Assembly: GCF_000317835.1 (NCBI RefSeq)
Contig: NC_019793.1
Coordinates: forward strand, 496,001 to 560,000
Length of the DNA stretch: 64,000 nucleotides
Origin: Deinococcus peraridilitoris DSM 19664
Lineage (GTDB): Bacteria; Deinococcota; Deinococci; Deinococcales; Deinococcaceae
Direction: 5' to 3'
Shown: positions 53,039 through 63,113 of the stretch, in pieces
Position numbering within the stretch: position 1 is the stretch's first letter
Layout of the letters: the number at the start of each line of letters is the position of its first letter
Notes under the pieces: generated by a model
Database searches by the model: none
Seen by the model: only the letters and a program-made list of their open reading frames with translations
Told to the model about the DNA's origin: nothing
Position numbers and translations under genes: made by a program

Positions 53039-54109
53039 TCAGATCTGTTCCAGGCGGTCGCGGTAGATCACGTACGCCAGGCCCAACGTCACGAGCACTG
53101 AAACCAGCGAACTGAGGCCATAGCTGACCAGCGGCAGGGTGATGCCGGTGAGCGGCAACATGGAAAGCGAAGCGCCGATGTTCTCCACGGTCTGCACACC
53201 CAGCTGTCCCAGAATGCCGGCAAAAAGCAGCTGATCTTGTGGTCGTGTCAGGTCGCTGGACATCCCCGCCAGCCGCCAGAACAGTGCTCCAAAAATGCCC
53301 AGCAGCGCCACGGCACCCACGAAGCCCTGCTCCTCGGCCCAGGAAGCGAACACGAAATCGCTGTGCTGGCTGTACACAAAACCGTTGTGGGTCTGGGTAC
53401 CGTTCCCGTACCCCTTGCCCTGCATCCCGCCCGAGCCAATGGCGATGGTGGACTGGATCTGGTGGTAGCCCGCGCCCTTGGGGTCTTCGTAGGGATTGAC
53501 GAAAATGGTCAGGCGGCTCTGCTGGTACGGTTTGAGTCGGGGGTAGACGACGGTAGGGAACGCCACACCGATGACCAGCACGACCAACAGCACGTGCCAC
53601 AACGGAATACGCCACACGATCAGCATGCACGCCAGCATGCCCGCCAGCACCATGCCACCGCCGAAGTCCTCTTTGACCACCAGCCCCAGCACCGGCAGAA
53701 AGAGCAGCAGCGGCCAGAAATACGACCGCACGCCCTGATAGCCGCCACGCATCACCAGCGGCAGCAGCACGATCAGCGACAGCTTGGCAAGTTCGAGCGG
53801 TTGAAACTGCAACGGGCCCAGCACCAGCCAGTTCCGCTGCCCGTTCACTTCCTTGCCGATCACAAAGGTGGCCAGCAACAGCACCACCGCGAGTACATAC
53901 AGATACGGCGCCGCGCCATAAATCCGGTCCCGGCCCGCCCACAGCAGCAGTGCAAGCGGCACGACCGCCAGGGCCACACCCAGGAGCTGCTTCTGAAAAA
54001 TTCCCTGGTCAACCAGATTGGGAGACATCGCCACGCTGCTCACGGTCACCAGACCCGCTCCGAGCAGCAACAGCACCAGCACCGGCAGGCCGAGATCGTA
54101 CTTCGCCAC
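53039..54109 (-). CDS. rodA: Rod shape/peptidoglycan polymerase RodA (FtsW family)
   Basis: 356 residues from GTG 54109, seven bases after TAGTAT; ATG at 54115 or 54142 would also be in frame. Ten transmembrane helices; SEDS motifs GKEVNGQRNWLVLGPLQFQPLELAKLSLI, VKEDFGGGMVL (with the catalytic Asp), VYSQHSDFVFASWAEEQGF and LPLTGITLPLVSYG. It polymerises lipid II glycan strands. Downstream of minD-minE, separated by a terminator. Confidence 0.93.
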   Translation of the reverse strand: MAKYDLGLPVLVLLLLGAGLVTVSSVAMSPNLVDQGIFQKQLLGVALAVVPLALLLWAGRDRIYGAAPYLYVLAVVLLLATFVIGKEVNGQRNWLVLGPLQFQPLELAKLSLIVLLPLVMRGGYQGVRSYFWPLLLFLPVLGLVVKEDFGGGMVLAGMLACMLIVWRIPLWHVLLVVLVIGVAFPTVVYPRLKPYQQSRLTIFVNPYEDPKGAGYHQIQSTIAIGSGGMQGKGYGNGTQTHNGFVYSQHSDFVFASWAEEQGFVGAVALLGIFGALFWRLAGMSSDLTRPQDQLLFAGILGQLGVQTVENIGASLSMLPLTGITLPLVSYGLSSLVSVLVTLGLAYVIYRDRLEQI

Positions 54110-54193
54110 GTGCATGATACTAGCGGCTGACGCCCCAAGCATGTTGAGTGGCTACTGCGAAATCAGCGGCGTGTCGAAAAATGCTCATGACAA

Positions 54194-54224
54194 GCAGGAA
54201 GTGCCTCGCTGAGGCACTTCCTGC
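54194..54224 (-). terminator. Terminator after minE
   Basis: A 14-base perfect stem beginning GCAGGAAGTGCCTC with a three-base loop lies between minE and rodA; on the minus strand it is followed by TTGTC. Confidence 0.75.
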
Positions 54225-54235
54225 AGCGCGGAAAT

Positions 54236-54475
54236 TCAGTTGCCGTTCAGTGGAATGTTGGCGACCAGCACCACCGTGTCGCCGCGCTGCTCGACCTCGA
54301 CGTTCGGGCCGAAGCGACCCTGCGTCGGGAAGTAGCGTTCGACCACTTCCATCAGGTCGCGCCGCAGGGCGTCCACCTTGCCGGGCGGAATCTGCGCGCG
54401 GTCGTAGGCCAGTACCAGCTCCAGACGGTCTTTGAGCGCTTCTTTCGATCGTTTGCTGCGGTTGCCCCAAAACAT
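54236..54475 (-). CDS. minE: Cell division topological factor MinE
   Basis: 79 residues from ATG 54475 with GGAGG upstream; an earlier in-frame ATG at 54508 lacks a site. MinE features: membrane-targeting FWGNR start, then EALKDRLELVLAYDRAQIPPGKVDALRRDLMEVVERYF (MinD-binding and topological part) and a beta strand end. It displaces MinD from the membrane to create oscillation. Same operon as minD. Confidence 0.93.
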   Translation of the reverse strand: MFWGNRSKRSKEALKDRLELVLAYDRAQIPPGKVDALRRDLMEVVERYFPTQGRFGPNVEVEQRGDTVVLVANIPLNGN

Positions 54476-54563
54476 CACAGGCCTCCAGACCGGGATACCC
54501 GGACGCAAGGATAAACGTCGCCAGGGCCAGCCCTGAGAAATGAGCCAAACGAGGATCGCGGCG

Positions 54564-55370
54564 TCACGACGCGGCTCCTCCGAACAGGCGGCGCAGCGCG
54601 GCCATAAAGCCTCGGTCCTCTTCGAGTTTCATGAACGGAACGTCCTCACCGTGAATGCGCCGGGCGGTATTCAAAAAGGCCTGCCCGGCGCGGCTACTCC
54701 CCAGCACCGCCGGTTCGCCGATGTTGGTCGATACCAGGATGCCTTCGTCTTCGGGAACGATTCCGATGGGTTTGACACCCAGAATATCGAGCACATCGGC
54801 TTCACTGAGCATGTTGCCACTGGCGACCATTTTGGGGCGCAAACGGTTGATCACCAGGCGGATCTCGCGCACCTGCTGGGCTTCAAGCAGGCCGATGATC
54901 CGGTCGGCGTCTCGAACGCTCGAGACTTCCGGGTTGACGACCACCAGCGCGCCCTCGGCAGGTGCGGCTGCTGTCCTGAAACCACTCTCGATCCCGGCCG
55001 GCGAATCGATCAGAATGCGGTCGAATCCCTCTTCCTCCAGCAGCGCCCGCACGGCAGTCTGCATCTTGTCGGCGTCCAGCGCGTCTTTGTCCCGCGTCTG
55101 GCTGGCCGGAAGCAGGTAGAGCGATTCGACACGCTTGTCACGAATGAGGGCCTGCCGAAGACGGCACTTGCCCTCGATCACGTCGATCAGGTCAAACACC
55201 ACCCGGCTTTCCAGTCCCATCACGACGTCCAGGTTGCGCAAACCGACATCGACGTCGATCACGGCGACTTTTTCGCCGAGCTTGGCCAGTCCGGCGCCAA
55301 TGTTGGCAGTGGTGGTGGTCTTTCCCACGCCTCCCTTACCAGAGGTCACGACGATCACTTTGGCGTTCAA
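54564..55370 (-). CDS. minD: Septum-site determining ATPase MinD
   Basis: 268 residues from a TTG start at 55370 behind GAGGAGG. Deviant Walker A SGKGGVGKTTT at 10-20, switch I DVDVGLRNLDVVMG, switch II ILIDSPAGIE, and a C-terminal amphipathic helix (GFMAALRRLFG) for membrane binding. It positions the division inhibitor MinC with MinE. minC is not found beside it in this window. Confidence 0.95.
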   Translation of the reverse strand: MNAKVIVVTSGKGGVGKTTTTANIGAGLAKLGEKVAVIDVDVGLRNLDVVMGLESRVVFDLIDVIEGKCRLRQALIRDKRVESLYLLPASQTRDKDALDADKMQTAVRALLEEEGFDRILIDSPAGIESGFRTAAAPAEGALVVVNPEVSSVRDADRIIGLLEAQQVREIRLVINRLRPKMVASGNMLSEADVLDILGVKPIGIVPEDEGILVSTNIGEPAVLGSSRAGQAFLNTARRIHGEDVPFMKLEEDRGFMAALRRLFGGAAS

Positions 55371-55603
55371 AACTTCCTCCTCGGATTCCGCAAGCTTCCT
55401 TGACAGGGCTCAGGCAATTGCTCCAGTGTATCGCGCCAAATTCGCGTCGCAAGTTCCACGGTAGCCGCTTGCCGCCTGTTGGTGACTTTTAGCATAGTTT
55501 AATTTTCCATCCAGTCCCAGTCCTGCCAGGAGCCAGCGACGCCCGGGTGAAGCGAGGCCAGTTGTGCGAGGGGGCAGGCAACGATCGTTCACCACAAAAA
55601 TAG

Positions 55604-55622
55604 GGCCCTGCCAAGCAGGGCC
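55604..55622. terminator. Bidirectional terminator of ftsH
   Basis: Eight-base stem GGCCCTGC/GCAGGGCC with a three-base loop. On the minus strand it is followed by CTATTTTTG after the ftsH stop; on the plus strand by TTTTC. Confidence 0.9.
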
Positions 55623-55638
55623 TTTTCATTTCCCGAAA

Positions 55639-57498
55639 TCAGTCGGCAGGATTGTGTGACAGTGGCTGTTCGTGGCCGCGAAGTTTCTCGACCGCGCTTC
55701 GCACGACATCTCCGGTGATCAGCTCGCTGGTGAGCAGGGCCTCGGCCACTTCGTGCATGGCGCCGGCGTACTCGCTGACGAGCTGCTTGGCGCGCGTGTA
55801 AGAACGGTCCAGAATCCGCTTCACGTCTTCGTCTACCAGTCGGGCCGTGTGCTCACTGAATTCCTTGCGCCGGGCCATATCCTCGCCCAGGAACACCGGA
55901 CCGCTTTCGGTGGTCAGCGCCTGGTGCTGAAAGGTATCGCCCATGCCCCATTCGAGAACCATCCGGCGGGCCATGTTGGTCGACTTCTTGAAGTCGTCGG
56001 CGGCCCCCGTGGTTACCGTGCCGATGAACACCTCTTCGGCGGCACGTCCGCCCAGTGACACCACCAGCTGGTTTTCCAGGCGTTCCTTGCTCATCAGCAC
56101 CTGCTCCTCGGGCAGGTAAAATGCGGCTCCCAACGCGCGTCCACGCGGAATGATGCTGACCTTCTGCAATTTGTCGGCCCCTGGGGTGACAGCCGCCGTG
56201 ACGGCGTGGCCTGCTTCGTGGTACGCAATGGCGCGCCGCTCAGCCGGCGTGATGGTCAGGCTGGCATTTTCGAGGCCCAGCGTGATCTTGTCGAGCGCCC
56301 GGTAGAAGTCACTCATGTCGATCTGCACTTTGTTGATGCGTGCTGCTTCCAGGGCCGCCTCGTTGACGAGGTTCTTCAGGTCGGCGCCCGAAAAGTAGGG
56401 GGTGCTCTTGGCAATTTCATCCACATCGACACCACTCGTCAGCGGTTTGTTGCGCATGTGAACCTTGAGGATCGCCTCACGCTCCTTGAGATTCGGCAGA
56501 TCGATGGTGACCTGACGGTCGAAACGACCGGGGCGCAGCAGCGCCGGGTCGAGTACGTCCGGTCGGTTGGTGGCGGCCATCACGATTACGCTGGTCTGCT
56601 TGTCGAAGCCGTCCATCTCGCTGAGGATCTGGTTGAGGGTCTGTTCGCGCTCGTCGTGCCCACCACCGATACCAGCACCGCGCTTGCGACCGATCGAATC
56701 GATCTCGTCGATGAAGATAATGGCGGGCGCATTCTTGCGCGCGTCCTCAAACAGCGTGCGCACACGGCTCGCACCGACCCCCACGAACATCTCCATGAAT
56801 TCGGAAGCCGAAACAGTGAAGAAGGGGACATCGGCTTCGCCTGATACGGCGCGCGCCAACAGGGTCTTGCCCGTGCCCGGAGGACCCACCAGCAATACAC
56901 CTTTGGGAATTTCCGCGCCGATATTGACGTACTTCTGCGGATTTTTCAGAAAGTCGACGACCTCGACGAGTTCGCGTTTGGCTTCTTCCTGTCCGGCAAC
57001 GTCACCGAAAGTCGTACTGACGCGGTTTTCCTTGCCATACTTCTTGGCCCGCGACTGACCAAACTGCATAACGCTGCTCTGTCCGCCCTGCGCCCGCATA
57101 AAGATGAAGTAGAACAGGCCGATCATCAGCAAAATGGGCAGAAAATTGATCAGCAGTGCCGGCCACAGACTCTGGCGCCGCTGCTCGACCTGTACACCCT
57201 GCTGTTGCAGCTGGCCGATCAGGTTGGCGTCGGGCGTAGCGGCATTGGTGATCAGTGTGGTCTGGAAGCGCTCGACGTTCTCGGTCTTGCCGGTCGTGGT
57301 CAGCACCTCTGTGGGCGCCTTGAGCTGCACGGTCGCGTTCGATTCGGTCAAGGTGACCCGTTCGACCTGGCCTCGCTCGACCAATTGTTTGAAGGTGGTA
57401 TAGCTGACTTCCCGCTGCGTGTTGACCGGGTTATTGGCGAAGACCAGATACAGACCGAGCACGAGCAGCAGAATGAGCCAGGGATTGAAGCGCCTCAA
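55639..57498 (-). CDS. ftsH: ATP-dependent zinc metalloprotease FtsH
   Basis: 619 residues from a TTG start at 57498, eight bases after GGAGG; the open frame to 57675 adds sequence unlike FtsH. Two transmembrane helices (about 5-25 and 115-135) flank the periplasmic domain. AAA+ module: [20 protein letters not shown], and arginine fingers in RPGRFDRQV. Protease: YHEAGHAV with the zinc-binding HEAGH. Degrades membrane and regulatory proteins. The 57499-57802 stretch upstream holds no evident gene. Confidence 0.96.
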   Translation of the reverse strand: MRRFNPWLILLLVLGLYLVFANNPVNTQREVSYTTFKQLVERGQVERVTLTESNATVQLKAPTEVLTTTGKTENVERFQTTLITNAATPDANLIGQLQQQGVQVEQRRQSLWPALLINFLPILLMIGLFYFIFMRAQGGQSSVMQFGQSRAKKYGKENRVSTTFGDVAGQEEAKRELVEVVDFLKNPQKYVNIGAEIPKGVLLVGPPGTGKTLLARAVSGEADVPFFTVSASEFMEMFVGVGASRVRTLFEDARKNAPAIIFIDEIDSIGRKRGAGIGGGHDEREQTLNQILSEMDGFDKQTSVIVMAATNRPDVLDPALLRPGRFDRQVTIDLPNLKEREAILKVHMRNKPLTSGVDVDEIAKSTPYFSGADLKNLVNEAALEAARINKVQIDMSDFYRALDKITLGLENASLTITPAERRAIAYHEAGHAVTAAVTPGADKLQKVSIIPRGRALGAAFYLPEEQVLMSKERLENQLVVSLGGRAAEEVFIGTVTTGAADDFKKSTNMARRMVLEWGMGDTFQHQALTTESGPVFLGEDMARRKEFSEHTARLVDEDVKRILDRSYTRAKQLVSEYAGAMHEVAEALLTSELITGDVVRSAVEKLRGHEQPLSHNPAD

Positions 57499-57802
57499 GA
57501 TATTGTCCTCCAGAAAGAATGGGTGCCATGTTCGAAGTAAAGCGTGTCTGCCTGAGCACTGGCTGCGCCCGAAACGATACGTCTCACCGTGCCCCGCTTC
57601 GGGCAGCGTGAAAGACCGGTAAGCTGCGCCTGATCCTGTCCGCGCCGACGCGATACTTGAGTGTACCAGACTCAAGGTGGGGTTGCGTGCTCCAAATTAC
57701 AGCCCACACGGCTCGTTAAACGAATCGCCACTGCTGTGTGAGAAGCCTGGGCACAAGGCCGGTGTCCAGGCTCAGGGCGGCTCTGGTGACCGCAGACCGG
57801 CC

Positions 57803-59224
57803 TCAGTTCAGGGTCCGCTGGTTGCCGCCGCGCATTTCGTTTTCTGCGCGCGATATCAGTTCGCTCAGCGTGGCATACCACTCGTCACTGCGGTCTGTAT
57901 GCTCCAGTGCCTGGCTGGCGTGGGCGTAAATGGCCCCCGGATCGCGAAAGCCCTGCTGGGCCAGGATATCTGCTGCCATCTGATGCCCGGTCACCCAGTC
58001 GCGCGAACCGGGCGCGGCCTCCCCCACTACCCGTTCGTAATGCTCGAGCGCCTCGTCGAGGTGGTAATAGTCGAGGGCAACACTGCCCAGAACCAGGCTG
58101 GCTGGCACGGTCGCTCCCTGTGACAGCGCCTGCTGGGCGCTCTGTTCCGCCTCCTGCAAACGGCCAAGACGGTATTCCGCTTCGGCGAGATCGGCGTACA
58201 CCTCGGGCACAAAGGGATAGTCCTGCTGGGCAAGCACTTCTTGCAAGCGTTCACGCGCTTCCAGCGGCATGTCACAGTCCAGATACGCCACGCCCAACTC
58301 ATGCAGCGCGTAGGCACGGTCACCCCCCTGCGACAGTGCCAGGGCCTTGTGAAAGTGCTGCGTGGCCTGCTCACCGTCACCGAGCGCCGTCATGACCTGT
58401 CCCCACACGAGCTCCACCCCGTAACTCAGATCGCCGTGTTCCTGTTCGAGACGCCCGGCTTCCTGAATCGCCTGCAGCGCCTCTGGCAGGCGCCCCAACC
58501 CCAGCAGCGCCTGGGCACGCAGGTAGTGCCAGCTGGCCCGGTGCAGCATCTCTTCCTCACCTCCCCGGTACTCGACGTGAGCGCGCTCCAGGCTTTCGAG
58601 CGCCTCGTCGAAACGGTCGAGCTGTAACAGCACCGCCGCGCGTTCCTGCAGCATGATGGCGCGGTTGAGACCCAGTGCGAGATGGGCAGCCTCGGCGTAG
58701 AGGAGCGCAGCGTCTTCGTGATGGCCCAACTGCTCCTCGCTGTCGGCCTGCCAGGAACGCAGACGCCAGCGCAGGTGCACCGGCAGCGCCGAGGAGGGCG
58801 GAGCGCTGTCCAGCGCGCTCTGCGGCTGCTCAGCCAGCGCCAGGGCCACCATCGCGTGGTAGCGCGCCAGGGCGGCTGCCTCAGCCAGTGGCAACGTGGT
58901 CTGTGCCTGCAGCACTTCCTGGGCCAGGCGCGCGCCTTCGCCGGGGTTTTCTCGGGCAGTCAGTTCGGCACTCAAGGCCTGATACAGCGCCTCGGCGCTG
59001 AGGGCGGGATCGAGCGTGACGCTTTCGCGCAGAGCGCTCCGGGTATCCTCGATGCCTGCGTCACCGTACAGACTGTGCAAGCTGGCGACCAGCAGTGAAA
59101 GTCGGGCCCGCTGGGCACGGCCAGCGGCACTGAACGCGCCCTCCAATACCCAATAGGCCGCGTCAAAGTCCTCGTGTTCGAGCACCTGCGTTGTTTGTTG
59201 CCATGTCGTCGAAAGCTCGATCAT
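57803..59224 (-). CDS. Tetratricopeptide repeat protein
   Basis: 473 residues made almost entirely of helix-turn-helix TPR-like repeats, with recognisable units such as [45 protein letters not shown] and [19 protein letters not shown]. No signal peptide or membrane segment; no catalytic domain. Probably a cytoplasmic protein-interaction scaffold. Neighbours (ftsH, panB) do not indicate a partner. Confidence 0.85.
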   Translation of the reverse strand: MIELSTTWQQTTQVLEHEDFDAAYWVLEGAFSAAGRAQRARLSLLVASLHSLYGDAGIEDTRSALRESVTLDPALSAEALYQALSAELTARENPGEGARLAQEVLQAQTTLPLAEAAALARYHAMVALALAEQPQSALDSAPPSSALPVHLRWRLRSWQADSEEQLGHHEDAALLYAEAAHLALGLNRAIMLQERAAVLLQLDRFDEALESLERAHVEYRGGEEEMLHRASWHYLRAQALLGLGRLPEALQAIQEAGRLEQEHGDLSYGVELVWGQVMTALGDGEQATQHFHKALALSQGGDRAYALHELGVAYLDCDMPLEARERLQEVLAQQDYPFVPEVYADLAEAEYRLGRLQEAEQSAQQALSQGATVPASLVLGSVALDYYHLDEALEHYERVVGEAAPGSRDWVTGHQMAADILAQQGFRDPGAIYAHASQALEHTDRSDEWYATLSELISRAENEMRGGNQRTLN

Positions 59225-59317
59225 CTCTAGAGGGTTAGCATACTCCCCGCACTCCTCCTCTCGGCAGCCGACAGCACACCACCCGGGCCGCTGCTGTCCA
59301 AAGGTACTGTTGCGACG

Positions 59318-60220
59318 TCAGTACAGCTTTTCGAGCCGCTCGGCATCGCCAAGATCGTCGAGTTCGGCCACCCGCTGCGCTGTCCCGGCCTGCTCCAAGC
59401 TTTCTTGCAGCCTGCGCAACACGTCGCTGTTGATCAGAAACCCGTGCTCGGGTGTGGGAAACACGCCGGCCCGGACCTCCTGCGCGAAGGCGGTGATGGC
59501 CTCACGGCCATCGCGTCCCAACTCTGCGTAGCGCTTGGCCAGCTTCTTCTCGTCGCCTTCGTACAGGCCTAGCAGGTCGTGGTACACCAGCACCTGCCCC
59601 CGGCAGTGCGGCCCTGCCCCGATGCCGATGGTGGGTACCCTCAGCCGCTCGGTGACCAGGGCAGCGAGCCTGTTCGGAATGGCTTCCAGTACCACCGCAA
59701 AAGCGCCGGCACGCTCGGCGGCTCGCGCGCCCTCCAGCACCATCCGGGCGCCCTCGACCGTTTTTCCCTGCACCTTGAGCCCGCCCTGGGCGCTGGCCGT
59801 CTGAGGCCGCAGACCGACATGACCCATCACCGGAATACCGAAGCGGGTGAGGTGCGCCGTGATCTCGAGCACCTCTTCACCGCCTTCGAGCTTTACCGCG
59901 TCGGCACCGGTTTCCTTGACCAGCCGCACGGCGCTGCGCGCCGCGTCGGTTACGCCGGTCTGAAAGCTGCCAAAAGGCATGTCGACGACCAGAAACGTTG
60001 CCGGGGCGCCTCGGCGCACGGCACGGGCATGGTGAATCATGTCGTCCAGGGTGACCTGAGCGGTACTTTCCAGACCCAGCACAACGTTGCCCAGACTGTC
60101 ACCGACGAGGATCATGTCAACGCCGGCACGCTCGGCGCTCAGGGCGCCGGGATAGTCATAGGCCGTCACCATGACCAGTTTGTCTTCCGAGCGGACGAGG
60201 TCGGGCACGGTCTTCTTCAT
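59318..60220 (-). CDS. panB: 3-methyl-2-oxobutanoate hydroxymethyltransferase
   Basis: 300 residues; ATG six bases after TAGGCT. Motifs: [67 protein letters not shown] and [21 protein letters not shown]. It makes ketopantoate from alpha-ketoisovalerate and methylenetetrahydrofolate, the first committed step to pantothenate and CoA. About 25 residues longer than usual at the C-terminus. panC is not adjacent. Confidence 0.95.
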   Translation of the reverse strand: MKKTVPDLVRSEDKLVMVTAYDYPGALSAERAGVDMILVGDSLGNVVLGLESTAQVTLDDMIHHARAVRRGAPATFLVVDMPFGSFQTGVTDAARSAVRLVKETGADAVKLEGGEEVLEITAHLTRFGIPVMGHVGLRPQTASAQGGLKVQGKTVEGARMVLEGARAAERAGAFAVVLEAIPNRLAALVTERLRVPTIGIGAGPHCRGQVLVYHDLLGLYEGDEKKLAKRYAELGRDGREAITAFAQEVRAGVFPTPEHGFLINSDVLRRLQESLEQAGTAQRVAELDDLGDAERLEKLY

Positions 60221-60286
60221 GCGTTCAGCCTACTCTGCGCCGGCGCGAAGAACAGTCCCTGCACCACAAGCCGGTCAGCAGCCGGA

Positions 60287-60766
60287 TCAGGCTCCCTTGA
60301 CGGCGCCGTGGTGCTCGAGCACGAGGTAGATGATCCATCCCGTGGCCGCCACGTACAGCCACACCGGAACGGTCCAGCGCACCCAGGCCCGGTGCTGCTG
60401 AAAGTAGGGACGGGCCTGGGGGCTGTCGATCTGCTGCAGGTCTCCGGCGGCGCGCAGGCCCTTCCAGGCGTTCAGGACCGCCAGCACTGCCAGGGGCAGG
60501 TTGAACGCAGCCAGAATGGTGTGCGAGATCAGCAGCGTGAAGTACGCGCCGCGCCACTCGTCCGGACCGACGTAGGTCTTGCCGTACCCGATGCCGATAC
60601 GCCACAGGTAAAGCACCAGAAACAGCGTCGCCAGGCCCGAGGCGAGCAACATAGCACGCATGTGCCACACCCGCAGGTCCCGTTTGATCAGCAGAACACC
60701 GACGACGAGCGCCATCCCACTCAGGATGATCGTGATCACGGAAAGCTGGCTGAGCAGCGGACCCAT
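60287..60766 (-). CDS. DUF420 membrane protein (CtaM-like)
   Basis: 159 residues with four transmembrane helices (about 8-28, 38-56, 77-98 and 132-152). Conserved [31 protein letters not shown] and [25 protein letters not shown] are typical of DUF420, with several membrane His residues. The S. aureus member CtaM is needed for haem A oxidase assembly. Divergence from ctaA-ctaB-ctaC here supports the same role. Confidence 0.85.
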   Translation of the reverse strand: MGPLLSQLSVITIILSGMALVVGVLLIKRDLRVWHMRAMLLASGLATLFLVLYLWRIGIGYGKTYVGPDEWRGAYFTLLISHTILAAFNLPLAVLAVLNAWKGLRAAGDLQQIDSPQARPYFQQHRAWVRWTVPVWLYVAATGWIIYLVLEHHGAVKGA

Positions 60767-60834
60767 CAGGAGTGCCCGCTCCGAGCAAAGCGCCGGGAGA
60801 AATCGGCTTTCATGGTGAAGGTCGGGGTCATCAT
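60766..60834 (-). CDS. Possible 22-residue leaderless ORF coupled to the DUF420 gene
   Basis: ATG ATG at 60834 begins six bases after TAATGT. The frame ([22 protein letters not shown]) ends in TGATG, overlapping the start of the DUF420 gene, which has no ribosome site of its own. Translation of this mini-frame could deliver ribosomes to the DUF420 start. Peptide function is not implied. Confidence 0.4.
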   Translation of the reverse strand: MMTPTFTMKADFSRRFARSGHS

Positions 60835-61124
60835 TCGTTTACATTAGAGGACTTTTTTGCGTGCTGGTGCGGGGACAATTGTACTGAAGGGCGCGAACGG
60901 CGGGTCCTAGAATACCGCTAAACTGCACGCAGGGCGCCTGGACGCACTGGACCACGCAGCTTGGCCAAAGGAGCAGTGAGAAGATCAAACAGCATGTTTC
61001 CTGCGCGCCGCTGGTGACGCATGAAGGGTAGGTATGGTGTGCGGGTAAATCTTGCTTTGAACGGCGGGCCGGACGCGACAACCGGCACGGAACACTTGGC
61101 CGGGGCATGTCTCGGGAGCAGAAA

Positions 61125-62093
61125 ATGAAGGCGCAGCTGGCCGCGCCACGCCGCGCCCTGAGCCTCTCTGCCTTTGCCTGGAGCGTGCTCGCGTACAACA
61201 TCGTGGTCATTCTGTGGGGCGCCTACGTCCGGATTTCCGGTTCGGGAGCGGGCTGCGGCAGCCATTGGCCACTGTGCAACGGTGAGGTCGTGCCGCAGTC
61301 TCCCAGCGTGCATACCCTCATCGAGGTCAGTCACCGGGTCAGCAGCAGCCTGTCGGGATTGCTGGCCATCGTGCTGGTCGTGTGGGCTTTTCGCCGCCCC
61401 AAAGGCGATCCCGTCCGGCTGGGTGCCGCAGCGTCACTCACGCTGATCATCTTGGAAGGATTCGTGGGAGGCGTGCAGGTCCTGTTGGGACTCACGGCAG
61501 ATTCGAGAGACCCGGCGCGCGGCTTCGTGCAGGGCGTTCACTTTGCCAATACTTTCGCGCTGACAGGCGCGCTGCTGCTCACGGCCCTGTGGGCCTCCGG
61601 CGCACCGCGCCCGCGTCTGCGCGGTCAGGGCTGGCTTGGATGGGGCGTGGCTTTCGCGCTGGTCAGCATGATCCTGCTCGGCATGGCCGGAGCCGTGACC
61701 GCGCTGGGCGATCTGCTTTTCCGGCCCGAAGGCACGGTGGTGGTCGATACGCTGCGCCGTGACTTCGGGGCGGCTGCGACCATTCTGGAGCGCTTGCGGG
61801 TAGTTCACCCGGTGATGGCCATTGCCGTGAGCGCTTATCTGCTCGTGTTTTCCAGATTCGGCCAGATCGCGCGGCCCTCGGCGGGCGCGCGCCTGTGGGG
61901 CTCGGTGCTCACCGGAACCATCGCGCTGCAGATGCTGGCAGGTTTTCTCAACGTGGCGCTCAAGGCGCCCGGCTGGATGCAGCTGACCCACCTGCTGTTG
62001 GCGTGCATGATGTGGCTGGTGACCGTACTGCTCTGTTTCTTCCTGCTTACCGCCCCAAAAGCGCATCGACGCTTCCCGGAGGTGCACGCGTGA
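61125..62093 (+). CDS. ctaA: Haem A synthase CtaA (COX15 family)
   Basis: 322 residues from ATG 61125 with GGGAG six bases upstream (ATG 61107 is in frame too). About eight transmembrane helices. Conserved start of the family: [34 protein letters not shown], with a Cys pair, followed by [12 protein letters not shown] carrying a haem-ligand His; the second half has [13 protein letters not shown] and [14 protein letters not shown]. It oxidises haem O to haem A in the membrane. GTGA overlap with ctaB. Confidence 0.93.
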   Translation: MKAQLAAPRRALSLSAFAWSVLAYNIVVILWGAYVRISGSGAGCGSHWPLCNGEVVPQSPSVHTLIEVSHRVSSSLSGLLAIVLVVWAFRRPKGDPVRLGAAASLTLIILEGFVGGVQVLLGLTADSRDPARGFVQGVHFANTFALTGALLLTALWASGAPRPRLRGQGWLGWGVAFALVSMILLGMAGAVTALGDLLFRPEGTVVVDTLRRDFGAAATILERLRVVHPVMAIAVSAYLLVFSRFGQIARPSAGARLWGSVLTGTIALQMLAGFLNVALKAPGWMQLTHLLLACMMWLVTVLLCFFLLTAPKAHRRFPEVHA

Positions 62094-62983
62094 CGACCCT
62101 CGCCACCCCTGAACGTGCCACCTGGCGCGATTACCTCTCGCTGACCAAACCCAAGGTGATCAGCCTGCTGCTGTTCACCACCCTCACGGCCATGGTCATG
62201 GCCGCGCGTGGCTGGCCCGACCCGATCCTGCTGCTGGCCGTGGCCGTCGGCGGGTACGCTTCCGCTGGCGCGGCAGGCGTGTTCAACATGATCATTGACC
62301 GCGACATCGACCTCAAGATGGCCCGCACCGCCACACGGCCCACCACCAGCGGCAAGATCAGTTTGCAGAGCGCGCTGGTGTTCGGGCTGGCCCTGGCCGT
62401 CGGGTCGTTCACCCTGCTGTGGACTGTTGCCAATCCACTCACGGCCTGGCTGTCGCTGGCCGGACTGCTCACTTATGTGGTGGTGTATACCCTGTGGCTC
62501 AAACGCATGACCTGGCACAACATCGTCATCGGCGGAGCAGCCGGCTGCTTCCCTCCACTGGTCGGCTGGGCGGCGGTCACGGGCGACCTCAACCTGTTCG
62601 CGTGGTACCTCTTTGCCATCGTCTTCTTCTGGACGCCGGTGCACTTCTGGGCGCTGGCACTGATGATCAAGGACGAGTACGCCCAGGTGGGCATTCCCAT
62701 GCTGCCGGTCGTGCACGGCGAAAAACTGACGGTCATTCAGATCGGCCTGTACGCAATCCTCACCGTCGTGCTGTCGCTGCAGCCAGTGCTGCTTCGTGAG
62801 GTCTCGTGGCTTTATCTGCTGGTCGCGCTGGTTTCGGGGGTGCTGCTGCTGCAAGGTGCGTGGAAGCTCTACAAGGCGCCCAAAGTGACGCGGCCTGTTG
62901 CCGTGGGGCTTTACAAGTACTCGATGCTGTACCTTGCCATCGTGTTTCTCGCGGCGGCACTGGATCGGGCGGTGCTGTCATAA
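62090..62983 (+). CDS. ctaB: Protohaem IX farnesyltransferase (haem O synthase)
   Basis: 297 residues from GTG 62090, overlapping the ctaA stop. UbiA-family prenyltransferase with about nine transmembrane helices. Motif 1 [19 protein letters not shown], with the Asp-rich substrate site, [26 protein letters not shown], and [16 protein letters not shown]. Adds farnesyl to haem B, giving haem O for CtaA. An open frame upstream to 61895 is a shadow of ctaA. Confidence 0.95.
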   Translation: MTTLATPERATWRDYLSLTKPKVISLLLFTTLTAMVMAARGWPDPILLLAVAVGGYASAGAAGVFNMIIDRDIDLKMARTATRPTTSGKISLQSALVFGLALAVGSFTLLWTVANPLTAWLSLAGLLTYVVVYTLWLKRMTWHNIVIGGAAGCFPPLVGWAAVTGDLNLFAWYLFAIVFFWTPVHFWALALMIKDEYAQVGIPMLPVVHGEKLTVIQIGLYAILTVVLSLQPVLLREVSWLYLLVALVSGVLLLQGAWKLYKAPKVTRPVAVGLYKYSMLYLAIVFLAAALDRAVLS

Positions 62984-63113
62984 GCGCTCCCTGGCGGTTC
63001 GGCAGACCGGACTGTAGGCGTCTATGGGCGGCCAGCGCGCTTCGAGCCCGCGCAGGCCGGGACTCCCGCCCCTGGGCGAAACCTCATACACTGGGTTGCA
63101 ATAGAAAGGAGTT

